Of a DNA stretch of 64,000 nucleotides, positions 8,813-16,863 are shown one piece after another; position 1 is the first letter of the stretch; each line of letters starts with the position of its first letter. Origin of the DNA: Chryseobacterium luquanense (GTDB taxonomy: Bacteria > Bacteroidota > Bacteroidia > Flavobacteriales > Weeksellaceae). The notes beneath the pieces are model-generated. The model saw only the letters and a list, made by a program, of their open reading frames with translations, was not told the DNA's origin and ran no database searches. Location of the stretch: contig NZ_JAOVZV010000021.1 of the NCBI RefSeq assembly GCF_026460945.1, positions 108,347-172,346 of the forward strand, read 5' to 3'. The translations under genes were made by a program, and so were the position numbers.

Positions 8813-8834
8813 CATAACTGATTATGCAAATGTA
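8813..8834 (-). promoter_or_regulatory. -7 box and palindromic operator of the MarR-GNAT gene
   Basis: On the minus strand TACATTTG occupies 8827-8834. Immediately downstream CATAA (8813-8817) and TTATG (8822-8826) form an inverted repeat with a 4-nt spacer, exactly where transcription should begin. This is the usual layout of a MarR autorepression site. Confidence 0.45.
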
Positions 8835-8920
8835 GAGATAAATTTGAATTGAACAAAATTGCTAGGTCTGAAAACTGATTAACAAATAATTGATACAGAT
8901 ATGATTTTAAGAAAATCTTT

Positions 8921-9256
8921 TTATTGGTCGACAAATTCCTCGCCCCATTTATGCAAATCCATTATGATGGGTTTCAGCATCATTCCTTTGTGATTCAGGG
9001 AATATTCTACAGTTGGGGGAACGGTGGCGAAGGCTTCTCGTTTAACAATTCTGTTTTCCTCTAATTTTTTCAGTTCTTTTACCAGCATTCTTGTATTGAT
9101 GTTGGGAATCGTGCGCTCCAGTTCGCTGAAACGTTTCTTACCGTCGAATAAAGTATAGATGATGGGAATCGACCATTTGCCTCCTACAATGTCTAAAACA
9201 TCTTTCAGAGAGCACTTGAATTCAATATTTTTATTTTTTTTAACTGCCACAATCAT
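8921..9256 (-). CDS. HxlR family transcriptional regulator
   Basis: 111 residues of HxlR-type winged helix: CSLKDVLDIVGGKWSIPIIYTLFDG, then RFSELERTIPNINTRMLVKELKKLEE, and VEYSLNHKGMMLKPIIMDLHKWG. The N-terminal Cys just before the first helix is the position sensed by electrophiles or diamide in the YodB/HypR branch. It is divergent from the pirin-OYE pair, which fits regulation by quinone or electrophile stress. Divergent control through the direct repeats at 9283-9310 is inferred. Confidence 0.9.
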   Translation of the reverse strand: MIVAVKKNKNIEFKCSLKDVLDIVGGKWSIPIIYTLFDGKKRFSELERTIPNINTRMLVKELKKLEENRIVKREAFATVPPTVEYSLNHKGMMLKPIIMDLHKWGEEFVDQ

Positions 9257-9282
9257 TGATTTTGCTTAATGCTTTACATTTT

Positions 9283-9340
9283 GTTACTACTGTACAAATA
9301 TGTAACTACTTGCAAAAGTAAAGTAATGTATCTAAATTTG
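9283..9340 (+). promoter_or_regulatory. HxlR/pirin divergent promoter with direct repeats
   Basis: GTTACTACT (9283-9291) and GTAACTACT (9302-9310) differ by one base and are 19 bp apart. The second abuts a TTG (9310-9312) at -33 spacing, 20 nt from the -7 box TAAATTTG (9333-9340) of the pirin gene. A repressor on these repeats would block the -33 region. CTACT/AGTAG half-sites also occur before the other HxlR gene (18426-18455). Confidence 0.5.
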
Positions 9341-9364
9341 CAATAGCATTTAAACAAAAAGATA

Positions 9365-10099
9365 ATGTTACACAAAATAAGCAACACCAGATTTACCGGT
9401 CACGGTCCCATTAAAATACTATATCCTGGTCTTGAAATTTCAAAAGAAGATACCGGAATTGGAAGCATCGGAAGAATCGACCATCCCGAAATCCACGGAA
9501 AGACAGTCATCAAAATGCATCCGCATATCAATGATGAAATTCTTTCTTATTTCAGAACCGGAACTGCTGAACACAGCGATTCCGAAGGTTTTGTAAAGAC
9601 GATTGGCAAAAGAACTTTGATGCTGATGAAGGCCGGAAAAATGTTTCAGCACGAAGAAAAAATCTTTGGTGACAAAGAACCAATGGAAGGTTTGCAAATA
9701 TTCATTCGTCCGGGCGAAAAGGATTTGAAACCGGAAGTTGTTTTTCTCGAACTTGATGAAATTCACAGTGAAAATAAATGGAGATTATTGGCTTCGCCCA
9801 ATGTGGAAACTGACTTTCAGTTCAGCAGTCAGACCTGGTTGTATGATGCCAGATTATTGGAAGAAAATACACTTTTACTTCCTGATTTAGCAATACAAGG
9901 ATTGACTTTGTTGCTGTATGTTTTTAAAGGAAATATAATCGTCAATTCAGATTTAAATTTAGAAAAAAAGGACAGCCTTCTCATCAAAGATGAAAATGTC
10001 ATTATTAAAGCCAATCAGGATTCCGAATTGGTTTTGTTTGTGACAGACGAAAGTGCGGAAGTTTTTAAAGAAGGAATGTACAGTGGAAATAAATTATAA
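9365..10099 (+). CDS. Pirin family protein
   Basis: 244 residues of bicupin pirin fold. Recognisable blocks are KMHPHINDEILSYFRTGTAE, which contains metal-ligand-type His residues, KAGKMFQHEEK, and GLQIFIRPGEKDLKPEV. Some pirins have quercetin 2,3-dioxygenase or redox-sensor activity; the function here is not provable. It sits 20 nt upstream of an Old Yellow Enzyme gene and divergent from an HxlR regulator, a typical electrophile-response arrangement. Confidence 0.8.
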   Translation: MLHKISNTRFTGHGPIKILYPGLEISKEDTGIGSIGRIDHPEIHGKTVIKMHPHINDEILSYFRTGTAEHSDSEGFVKTIGKRTLMLMKAGKMFQHEEKIFGDKEPMEGLQIFIRPGEKDLKPEVVFLELDEIHSENKWRLLASPNVETDFQFSSQTWLYDARLLEENTLLLPDLAIQGLTLLLYVFKGNIIVNSDLNLEKKDSLLIKDENVIIKANQDSELVLFVTDESAEVFKEGMYSGNKL

Positions 10100-10119
10100 T
10101 TAAATTATTAAATAAAAAT

Positions 10120-11196
10120 ATGAAACAACTAGAACAAATACAGTTAGGAAATAAAACGCTGAAAAACAAAATGGCAATGGCGCCAATGACCCGAAGCAGG
10201 GCCGACGAAAATGGAATCGTTAGTGACTTAACAGTATTGTATTACGCACAAAGAGCGAGCGCAGGTTTGATTATTTCTGAAGGAATCAATATTTCAGAGC
10301 AGGCTTTGGGAAGTCCTTACACACCGGGGATTTATATTCAGGAACAAATCGAAGCGTGGAAAAAAGTAACCCAAGCGGTTCACGAGAAAGGCGGTGTAAT
10401 TTATGCCCAACTTTGGCATACGGGTCGTGTTGGCCATTCTTCTGTGAGAAACGGAGCGCTTCCTGTTGCTCCGTCCGCCATTGCCATCCAAGGACAAAAA
10501 CATTTTACGGGGACCGGAATGGAAGATTACGAAACGCCTAGAGCTTTGGAGACAGAGGAAGTAAAACAAATTGTTCAGGATTACAAACAAGCTGCTCTCA
10601 ATGCAATTGAAGCAGGTTTTGACGGTGTCGAGCTTCACGCTGCGTTTGGCTATTTGCCAAATCAGTTTTTAGCGGAAAGCTCAAACCACAGAACAGATGA
10701 ATATGGAGGAAACATCGAAAATCAAAACCGTTTTGTGTTGGAAGTTATGCAGGAAATTACAGATGCTATAGGCGCGGACAAAGCCGGAATTAAATTATCG
10801 CCGACGATCCCTTACAATAATATCATCCACAACCAGCCAACAGAACAGTTTTCTGCGTTGATTGAAGGATTAAACAAGCTTCCTTTGGCGTACATTCAAC
10901 TGATGAATCCGCTTTTTCCGATTGATGAATTGACACATTATCCACAAGATGTGATAGAAACTTTCGGAAAACTTTCTACCCACAAGGTCATTGCAAACGG
11001 TGGCTACAACAAAGAATCCGGAGAAGCAGAACTGGAAAAAGGAATAGCGGAAATGATTTCGTACGGCACTTTATTTTTAGCCAACCCTGATTTGCCAAAA
11101 CGTTTCGAGCTTAATGCAGAATTGAACGAAGCTGACAAAGCCACAATGTACGGCGGAGGCGAAAAAGGTTATACGGATTATCCTTTTTTAAGCTAA
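10120..11196 (+). CDS. Old Yellow Enzyme family alkene reductase (NADH:flavin oxidoreductase)
   Basis: 358-residue FMN-dependent TIM-barrel ene-reductase of the NemA/OYE type, which reduces activated C=C bonds of enones, maleimides or nitro compounds. Motifs: MAMAPMTRSRADENG, QLWHTGRVGHSS, GFDGVELHAAFGYLPNQF with LAESSNHRTDEYGG, and the C-terminal VIANGGYNKESGEAEL and GTLFLANPDLPKRF. Second gene of the pirin-OYE operon, likely induced through the HxlR regulator. A strong terminator follows. Confidence 0.93.
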   Translation: MKQLEQIQLGNKTLKNKMAMAPMTRSRADENGIVSDLTVLYYAQRASAGLIISEGINISEQALGSPYTPGIYIQEQIEAWKKVTQAVHEKGGVIYAQLWHTGRVGHSSVRNGALPVAPSAIAIQGQKHFTGTGMEDYETPRALETEEVKQIVQDYKQAALNAIEAGFDGVELHAAFGYLPNQFLAESSNHRTDEYGGNIENQNRFVLEVMQEITDAIGADKAGIKLSPTIPYNNIIHNQPTEQFSALIEGLNKLPLAYIQLMNPLFPIDELTHYPQDVIETFGKLSTHKVIANGGYNKESGEAELEKGIAEMISYGTLFLANPDLPKRFELNAELNEADKATMYGGGEKGYTDYPFLS

Positions 11197-11215
11197 ATAT
11201 TTGAAATAATTTTTT

Positions 11216-11247
11216 AAGGCCGGAGTGAAAACTTCGGCTTTTTTTGA
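11216..11247 (+). terminator. Rho-independent terminator after the OYE gene
   Basis: The arm 11216-11226 pairs with 11231-11240 (core CCGGAG/CTTCGG, one bulged G) around a GAAA loop, and is followed by seven T. It ends the pirin-OYE transcript. Confidence 0.85.
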
Positions 11248-11251
11248 TTTT

Positions 11252-11420
11252 GGGCGTATCCCTTTGCATTTTTGCCTGTCATTCTGAGCCTGTGGCATAA
11301 ACTTTCAGCAAGGCAAAAATGCAAGCGGGTCGGGCTCTCCGCTATATCTTTTGCTCCATTTCATTACGCAAAAGGATGCCACTTCTATCCCTTACGCAAA
11401 ATTACGCTTCGTCATTTCGG
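11252..11420. repeat. Candidate interspersed palindromic repeat element (Bacteroidetes GGGCGT...GGGTCGGGCT type)
   Basis: The segment begins GGGCGTATCCC, continues with GGGTCGGGCTCTCCGCT (11327-11343) and ends TATCCCTTACGC. From memory this series is typical of short repeats scattered through flavobacterial intergenic regions. Two internal inverted repeats stand out: TTGCATTTTTGCCT (11264-11277) with AGGCAAAAATGCAA (11311-11324), and CTTTTGC (11348-11354) with GCAAAAG (11368-11374). It has no protein-like reading frame. Confidence 0.55.
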
Positions 11421-11501
11421 ATACAACCAAACTCATTTTGGCAACATTTCCCTCACTGCGTCTGCAGACATTTGTATTATAAAATTTAAACAACATTTAA
11501 A

Positions 11502-12311
11502 ATGAAAAAAACAATTTTTATCACAGGCGCATCATCAGGTTTAGGAAAAGCAACAGCCAAATTATTTCAGTCAAAAGGCTGGAATGTGATCGCAACAATG
11601 AGAAATCCTGAAAAAGAAACAGAACTTTCTCAACTGGAAAATGTAACCTTACTTCCGCTTGATGTTACAAATTTAGAACAGATTCAGAAAACGGTAAAAA
11701 CAGCAATTGAACTTCATACGATTGATGTGGTTTTTAACAATGCAGGTTATGGTTTGATTGGCGCTTTGGAAGCTTTGACAGACGAACAAATTGTCAAACA
11801 GCTGGACACCAATTTACTGGGCGTGATTCGTGTGACGCAAGCTTTCATTCCTTATTTCAGAAAAAACAGAAGCGGATTATTTATCACGACAACTTCGATT
11901 GGCGGACTTCTGACTTTTCCTCTGGATTCGCTTTATCACGCTACAAAATGGGCTTTGGAAGGTTGGAGCGAAAGTATGTCGTTTGAGTTGGCGTTACATA
12001 ATGTTGGCATCAAAACCGTTGCGCCCGGCGGAATTAAAACTAATTTTGCAGGAGAATCATTAGCCGTTGCCAATCATCCCGCTTATGAAGACGGAATGCA
12101 GAAATTATTTGAACTGATGAATCCCGATAATTTCGAACCGGCAGAGTGGATTGCAGATGTGGTTTATGAGGCAGCGACAGACGGAAAAAACCAATTGCGA
12201 TATGTGGCGGGAGAATTTGCCAATCAGTTGTACAACCGTCGTCTGGAAATCGGTTCCGAAGCTGCGGTTCACGAGATGAAACAGATGGCATTTGGAGATT
12301 TAATAAACTAA
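11502..12311 (+). CDS. SDR family oxidoreductase
   Basis: 269 residues of classical SDR: TGASSGLGKATAKLF at the N terminus, NNAGYGLIGALEALT, TTSIGGLLTFPLDSLYHATK with the Tyr-x3-Lys pair, and VAPGGIKTNF. It resembles the SDR group often named after oxidoreductases of ketones or retinol-like substrates, but the substrate is unknown. It is followed 12 nt later by an AraC regulator and a SnoaL-like protein, forming one apparent operon; it is the counterpart of the SDR-AraC pair at 5828-7612. Confidence 0.9.
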   Translation: MKKTIFITGASSGLGKATAKLFQSKGWNVIATMRNPEKETELSQLENVTLLPLDVTNLEQIQKTVKTAIELHTIDVVFNNAGYGLIGALEALTDEQIVKQLDTNLLGVIRVTQAFIPYFRKNRSGLFITTTSIGGLLTFPLDSLYHATKWALEGWSESMSFELALHNVGIKTVAPGGIKTNFAGESLAVANHPAYEDGMQKLFELMNPDNFEPAEWIADVVYEAATDGKNQLRYVAGEFANQLYNRRLEIGSEAAVHEMKQMAFGDLIN

Positions 12312-12323
12312 AAATATTAAGAA

Positions 12324-13235
12324 ATGAATAATCCGATAAAAGTAGATTCCATCTCACAGCTTCACGAGATGCTGGGTTTTGGGAAGCCTGTTCATCCGTT
12401 GATCAGCATTACTCAAAATGCCAATATGGTTGTGGAAGAAGAATTTCTGAATCAGCATTTTCTGTTCAATTTCTATAAAATATCATTCAAGAAAACATTG
12501 AAGGGAAAAATGGGATATGGACAAAGTTATTATGATTTTGATGAAGGCGGAATGATTTTTACGGCTCCCAACCAGCTGCTTTCTACAAGTTCAGACGATA
12601 TCCAATATGAAGGTTTGACACTGCTGATTCATTCTGATTTTTTGAGGAATTATTCTTTAGCAGCCCGCATCAAAAGCTTTGGATTTTTCTCTTATTCGGC
12701 AAACGAAGCTCTGTTTTTATCGGATAAAGAAAAGCAGACTTTGTTTTCAATTTTTGATAATATTAAGGAAGAATTGAACAACACGATTGACGATTTCAGT
12801 CAGGACGTCATCATTTCGCACATCGAGGTTTTGCTCAATTACAGCAACCGTTTTTACAAGCGCCAGTTTATTACCAGAAAAGCGGTCAACAATGATTTGC
12901 TTTCGAAAATTGAAGAACTTTTAAATGTCTATTTTGAAAAAGAAAACGGACTGAATCAAGGCTTGCCAACCGTTGAGTTTCTCGCAACCGAACTCAGCCT
13001 TTCACCACGATATTTAAGTGATATGCTACGGTCTTTGACAGGGCAGAATGCACAACAGCTCATCCACGAAAAACTCATCGAAAAGGCAAAAGATTATCTC
13101 ACAACAACTCAGCTTTCAGTAGCAGAAATTGCTTATCAACTGGGTTTTGAGCATCCGCAGTCTTTCAATAAATTATTTAAAAATAAAACCAATCAGACGC
13201 CAGTGCAATTCAAACAAGGTTTTTATCATAACTAA
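12324..13235 (+). CDS. AraC family transcriptional regulator
   Basis: 303 residues. N-terminal sensor similar to that of the protein at 3457 (FYKISFKKTLKG here, FYRISFKINLKN there); C-terminal AraC motifs LATELSLSPRYLSDMLRSLTG and VAEIAYQLGFEHPQSFNKLF. Lies between an SDR and a SnoaL-like gene with tight spacing, so it is probably co-transcribed with and feeding back on both. Confidence 0.88.
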   Translation: MNNPIKVDSISQLHEMLGFGKPVHPLISITQNANMVVEEEFLNQHFLFNFYKISFKKTLKGKMGYGQSYYDFDEGGMIFTAPNQLLSTSSDDIQYEGLTLLIHSDFLRNYSLAARIKSFGFFSYSANEALFLSDKEKQTLFSIFDNIKEELNNTIDDFSQDVIISHIEVLLNYSNRFYKRQFITRKAVNNDLLSKIEELLNVYFEKENGLNQGLPTVEFLATELSLSPRYLSDMLRSLTGQNAQQLIHEKLIEKAKDYLTTTQLSVAEIAYQLGFEHPQSFNKLFKNKTNQTPVQFKQGFYHN

Positions 13236-13242
13236 ATTTAAA

Positions 13243-13575
13243 ATGAATATAGAAACGTTTATCAAAGACTGGATTGCAGTTGGCAACAGTTATAACACCG
13301 AAAAATATCTTGAATTTTATAATGAAAATACCGTTTTGGATGATCCTTCAGTTGGAAGAAAATTCATCGGTCATAGCGGAATTAAAAATTATTTTGTGAG
13401 CTATTTTATTGGTTATAAGACTCAGACTGAATTGAGGAAATTAGAAGTTAAAGAAAATTCAGCTTATCTGGAAGTTGAGTTTAAAGGAGAATTTCCGGAA
13501 GGTATAATTGGCGGAAGCTTTGATTTTACTTTTAAAAATGGAAAAATATCGAGCGTTAAAGCAGAGTTGATTTAA
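13243..13575 (+). CDS. SnoaL/NTF2-like small protein
   Basis: 110 residues from the ATG at 13243, chosen because it lies just past the AraC stop; an in-frame upstream start would fall inside the AraC gene. The sequence WIAVGNSYNTEKYLEFYNEN followed by DDPSVGRKFIGHSGIKNYFV is the pattern of NTF2-like/SnoaL alpha+beta barrels, which act as small-molecule isomerases, hydrolases or binding proteins. The role here is unknown. It probably belongs to the SDR-AraC operon. Confidence 0.7.
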   Translation: MNIETFIKDWIAVGNSYNTEKYLEFYNENTVLDDPSVGRKFIGHSGIKNYFVSYFIGYKTQTELRKLEVKENSAYLEVEFKGEFPEGIIGGSFDFTFKNGKISSVKAELI

Positions 13576-13580
13576 AATTA

Positions 13581-13600
13581 TAGATAATCTATTATATTTG
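13581..13600 (+). promoter_or_regulatory. Palindrome and -7 box before an AraC gene
   Basis: TAGATAATCTA (13581-13591) is a perfect 11-bp palindrome. It abuts TATATTTG (13593-13600), a consensus -7 box 20 nt before the ATG at 13620. The palindrome is placed to interfere with RNA polymerase. Confidence 0.4.
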
Positions 13601-13619
13601 AATTTCTTAACTTTGACAA

Positions 13620-14498
13620 ATGAAAGAAAAGGTAATCAGAGAAGTCTCAAGTTTTAACAATGAACTGAAATTGCAAGGTTTTAAAGCCTTTCAAATAGAG
13701 GGAGACGGAGCTGAAACCAGAACCTACAGCAGAAAAGAATTCTATAAAATCTGCCTGACTACGGGGAAAAGCAAAATTCATTATTCTGATAAAACCTACG
13801 AGCAGGAAGGGACAATTCTCTTTTTTGGCAATCCGCACATTCCGTATTCGTGGGAAACGATTTCAACAACTTACGTAGGATATACTATTCTTTTTTCGGA
13901 AGAATTCTTTAAAAATTCCGAACGTTCGGAAAGCCTGCAGCAATCTTCATTCTTTAAAATTGGCGGAACTCCTGTTTTAAAAATTACAGAGGAGCAAAGA
14001 ATTTTCCTCAATACCATTTTTCAGAAGATGATTAGCGAGCAAGAAAGTAATTATGTATTTAAAGATGAATTGATTAGGAATTATATCAGTCTCATTATTC
14101 ACGAGTCTTTGAAGATGGAGCCTTCTGAAAATTACGAACAAAACAAGAATGCATCGTCAAGATTAACTTCTGTTTTTCTGGAATTGCTCGAAAGACAATT
14201 TCCGATTGAAACTACTGCAAACCCGCTTCAATTAAGAACGGCACAACATTATGCACAACATCTGAATGTTCATATCAATTATCTGAACCGTGCCGTAAAA
14301 GAAGTGACAGGAAAATCAACAACAACGCACATTACAGAAAGAATCGTTACCGAAGCAAAAGCCCTTTTGCAACATACAGACTGGAGTATTTCCGAAATCG
14401 CTTATGCACTCGGTTTCGAATATCCAACATACTTCAACAATTTCTTTAAAAAACAAACAGGAACCAATCCTAAAGCTTTTCGATTGACGGAAGTTTGA
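13620..14498 (+). CDS. AraC family transcriptional regulator
   Basis: 292 residues with an N-terminal cupin-like domain and two helix-turn-helix motifs (HYAQHLNVHINYLNRAVKEV, then ISEIAYALGFEYPTYFNNFF). It is a paralogue of the regulator at 6671 (shared LLERQFPIE and NVHINYLNR/NVHVNHLNR segments). It precedes an acetyltransferase gene that has its own -7 box (14551-14558). Confidence 0.9.
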   Translation: MKEKVIREVSSFNNELKLQGFKAFQIEGDGAETRTYSRKEFYKICLTTGKSKIHYSDKTYEQEGTILFFGNPHIPYSWETISTTYVGYTILFSEEFFKNSERSESLQQSSFFKIGGTPVLKITEEQRIFLNTIFQKMISEQESNYVFKDELIRNYISLIIHESLKMEPSENYEQNKNASSRLTSVFLELLERQFPIETTANPLQLRTAQHYAQHLNVHINYLNRAVKEVTGKSTTTHITERIVTEAKALLQHTDWSISEIAYALGFEYPTYFNNFFKKQTGTNPKAFRLTEV

Positions 14499-14550
14499 TT
14501 TTCTTAACTTTTGGTTTGATGATCTTTAACGGCTTGCTTGTAAGTCGTTA

Positions 14551-14558
14551 TACCTTTG
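14551..14558 (+). promoter_or_regulatory. -7 box before the acetyltransferase-hydrolase genes
   Basis: TACCTTTG fits TAnnTTTG and lies 25 nt before the ATG at 14584. TTGCTTG at about 14534-14540 is a possible upstream element. Confidence 0.5.
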
Positions 14559-14583
14559 TATCTGATAATCAAATCAATCTAAA

Positions 14584-15174
14584 ATGTCAGATTCACAACA
14601 TAATTCCGGTTCTACACCAATTCAGAAAGATATTTTCGAAAGGCTTTTAAATGGCGAAACGATACTTCCTGATGATACACAGATGTACAGATTACGGGAA
14701 GAATCTTTTGCTGTAAAAGTTTTGCTTAATCGGATGAATAACTCTTCAAATCCTGACGAAATTAGAGATATATTATCTCAGATTTTAGATAAGAAAATTC
14801 AGAATGTCGCTGTATTCACGCCTATTTACATCAATTACGGAAAGCATATCAACATCGGTAAAAATGTCTTTATCAATTTCGACTGTACCTTCCTTGCATT
14901 GGGCGGAATTACGATTGAAGACGATGTTTTAATTGGTCCGAAAGTCAGTCTCATTACCGAAAATCATCCATTAAATCCGAAAGACAGAAAGGGATTGATT
15001 GGTAAACCTATTCTCATTAAAAAAAATGTCTGGATTGGTGCCAATGCTACAATCTTACCGGGCGTTACGATTGGTGAAAATTCCGTCGTAGCAGCCGGAG
15101 CAGTAGTTTCTAAAGACGTTCCCAATAATACTGTTGTTGGTGGAGTTCCTGCAAAATTTATCAAAACAATTTAA
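14584..15174 (+). CDS. Sugar O-acetyltransferase, maltose/galactoside acetyltransferase-like (left-handed beta helix)
   Basis: 196 residues with an N-terminal helical Mac-type segment (about 1-75) followed by hexapeptide repeats such as IYINYGKHINIGKNVFINFD and IGANATILPGVTIGENSVVA. The catalytic His is in LITENHPLNPKDRKG, and the C terminus VVGGVPAKFIK is diagnostic of the MAT/GAT/NodL group. It transfers acetyl from acetyl-CoA to a sugar-type hydroxyl; the substrate is not identifiable. Twelve nt separate it from the next gene. Confidence 0.88.
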   Translation: MSDSQHNSGSTPIQKDIFERLLNGETILPDDTQMYRLREESFAVKVLLNRMNNSSNPDEIRDILSQILDKKIQNVAVFTPIYINYGKHINIGKNVFINFDCTFLALGGITIEDDVLIGPKVSLITENHPLNPKDRKGLIGKPILIKKNVWIGANATILPGVTIGENSVVAAGAVVSKDVPNNTVVGGVPAKFIKTI

Positions 15175-15186
15175 ATTCAAAATCAT

Positions 15187-16233
15187 ATGAAAAAAATATT
15201 AGCAGTCACAATATTGTTTCTGTTCACAGGACAATTATTCTCACAAAAAGTAAAATCAAATTCAGAAAAAATGAATACAGCAAAAGAACATTACACATTC
15301 AAATTAAGCGATAAAGTGACCCGTGAAAAAGTAATGTTCAAAAACCGTTACGGAATCACTATTTCAGGCGATTTGTATCTTCCAAAAAATGTAGGAAATG
15401 CCAAGTTATCAGCGTTGGCCATCAGCGGACCTTTCGGTGCAGTGAAACAGCAATCATCAGGATTGTATGCCAATCAAATGGCGGAACGTGGTTTTGCTGT
15501 ATTGGCGTTTGACACATCTTACACAGGCGAAAGTGGAGGAGAACCGAGAAATCTGGCATCTCCTGAAATTAACACAGAAGATTTCAGTGCAACGGTTGAT
15601 TTTTTAGGACTTCAAAAAAATGTTGACAAAGACAAAATAGGAATCATAGGAATTTGTGGTTTCGGAGGTTTTGCTTTGAACGCCACTGCGATTGATAAAC
15701 GAGTGAAAGCTGTTGCCACGACAAGTTTGTATGATATGACCAGAGTAATGTCGAAAGGCTATAATGATTCAGTAACACCCGAACAACGTACCAAAACTCT
15801 GGAAGACTTAGGTCAGCAACGTTGGAAAGATGCCGAAAATGGAAAACCTGCCGACGGATCAAGAAACTTACCCGAAACATTGAAAGGCGATGAACCTCAG
15901 TTTGTAAAAGAATATTTTGATTATTACAGAACACCACGTGGTTTTCACGTCAATTCTGTAAACTCAAACGGAGCTTGGCTCATTACGAATCCAATTTCAT
16001 TTATGAATATGCCGATTTTGACTTATGTAAAAGAAATTTCACCAAGACCGATGTTGATGATTGCAGGGGAAAATGCACATTCCAGATATTTCAGTGAAGA
16101 TATTTTTAAAGTGGCAAATGAGCCAAAAGAACTGCTGATTATTCCAAATGCTGTTCACGTGGATTTGTATGATAAAACGGATGTGATTCCTTTTGACAAA
16201 CTGGAAACTTTCTTTAAAACGAATTTGAAATAA
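15187..16233 (+). CDS. Exported alpha/beta hydrolase (dienelactone-hydrolase-like)
   Basis: 348 residues with a signal peptide (KKILAVTILFLFTGQLFSQ). The core shows GDLYLPKN, GESGGEPRNL and the nucleophile elbow GICGFGG, where the central residue is Cys, as in dienelactone hydrolases, rather than Ser. The C-terminal His is in PNAVHVDLYD. The likely site is the periplasm. It groups with a periplasmic cupin and a CMD-domain protein downstream, a set often seen together in oxidative-stress or aromatic-degradation contexts. Confidence 0.82.
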   Translation: MKKILAVTILFLFTGQLFSQKVKSNSEKMNTAKEHYTFKLSDKVTREKVMFKNRYGITISGDLYLPKNVGNAKLSALAISGPFGAVKQQSSGLYANQMAERGFAVLAFDTSYTGESGGEPRNLASPEINTEDFSATVDFLGLQKNVDKDKIGIIGICGFGGFALNATAIDKRVKAVATTSLYDMTRVMSKGYNDSVTPEQRTKTLEDLGQQRWKDAENGKPADGSRNLPETLKGDEPQFVKEYFDYYRTPRGFHVNSVNSNGAWLITNPISFMNMPILTYVKEISPRPMLMIAGENAHSRYFSEDIFKVANEPKELLIIPNAVHVDLYDKTDVIPFDKLETFFKTNLK

Positions 16234-16361
16234 AATGCCTGATAGAATTAAGATTTTTTTTATTTTAATGAAATCAGTAAAAATGGTAAGCAACACAGTA
16301 ATCTGTTTATAACTATTTTTCAGATGCACTTACCGAACTTTGTTTCGAGAAACTTTAAAAA

Positions 16362-16859
16362 ATGAAATATTTAATAACAATAATTCTTTTAGTGTTGGCT
16401 CAATTTCTGCCAGCACAAAAGACAAATAATCAAAGTAAAATGAATTCAAACATTCCTAAAATAAGTGATTTTCCGACAGGCGAAGAAAACACTGCTTTTG
16501 AACAATATTTTACAGGCAAATCTTATCTGGCCACGCTTACAAGCGATAAAGATTTAAATGTTCCTCTCTCTAACGTAACCTTTGAACCCGGTTGCCGCAA
16601 CAATTGGCATAGCCACAATGGTGGACAGCTTTTGATTGTCGTGGGTGGCGAAGGTTTGTATCAGGAAAGAGGAAAACCTGCCCGTCATTTGAAAGCAGGA
16701 GATGTCGTTGAAATTGCCCCGAACGTCGAGCATTGGCACGGAGCAACTGCTACAAGTTGGTTTTCACATCTGGCAACTGTTGGCAATCCACAGAGCAATG
16801 CAAATACCTGGCTGGAAGCTGTTTCAGATGAAGAATATGCACAAGCCAATCAAAAATAA
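16362..16859 (+). CDS. Exported cupin domain protein
   Basis: 165 residues: signal peptide (ITIILLVLAQFLPAQ) then a single cupin barrel. Metal-binding motifs are GCRNNWHSHNGGQLLIVVGG (His-x-His) and the second motif APNVEHWHGATATSW. This cupin subtype is repeatedly found beside carboxymuconolactone-decarboxylase-like proteins, and the next gene is one, 4 nt downstream. No enzymatic activity can be assigned. Confidence 0.85.
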   Translation: MKYLITIILLVLAQFLPAQKTNNQSKMNSNIPKISDFPTGEENTAFEQYFTGKSYLATLTSDKDLNVPLSNVTFEPGCRNNWHSHNGGQLLIVVGGEGLYQERGKPARHLKAGDVVEIAPNVEHWHGATATSWFSHLATVGNPQSNANTWLEAVSDEEYAQANQK

Positions 16860-16863
16860 AATT

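Noticed and set aside
11272..11505. 77-codon plus-strand open frame before the SDR gene
   Set aside because: It runs through the structured repeat element and its translation lacks protein-like character; the repeat explains it.
13129..13242. Longer start for the SnoaL-like protein
   Set aside because: The extension lies inside the AraC coding sequence in another frame; ATG 13243 gives the normal family length.
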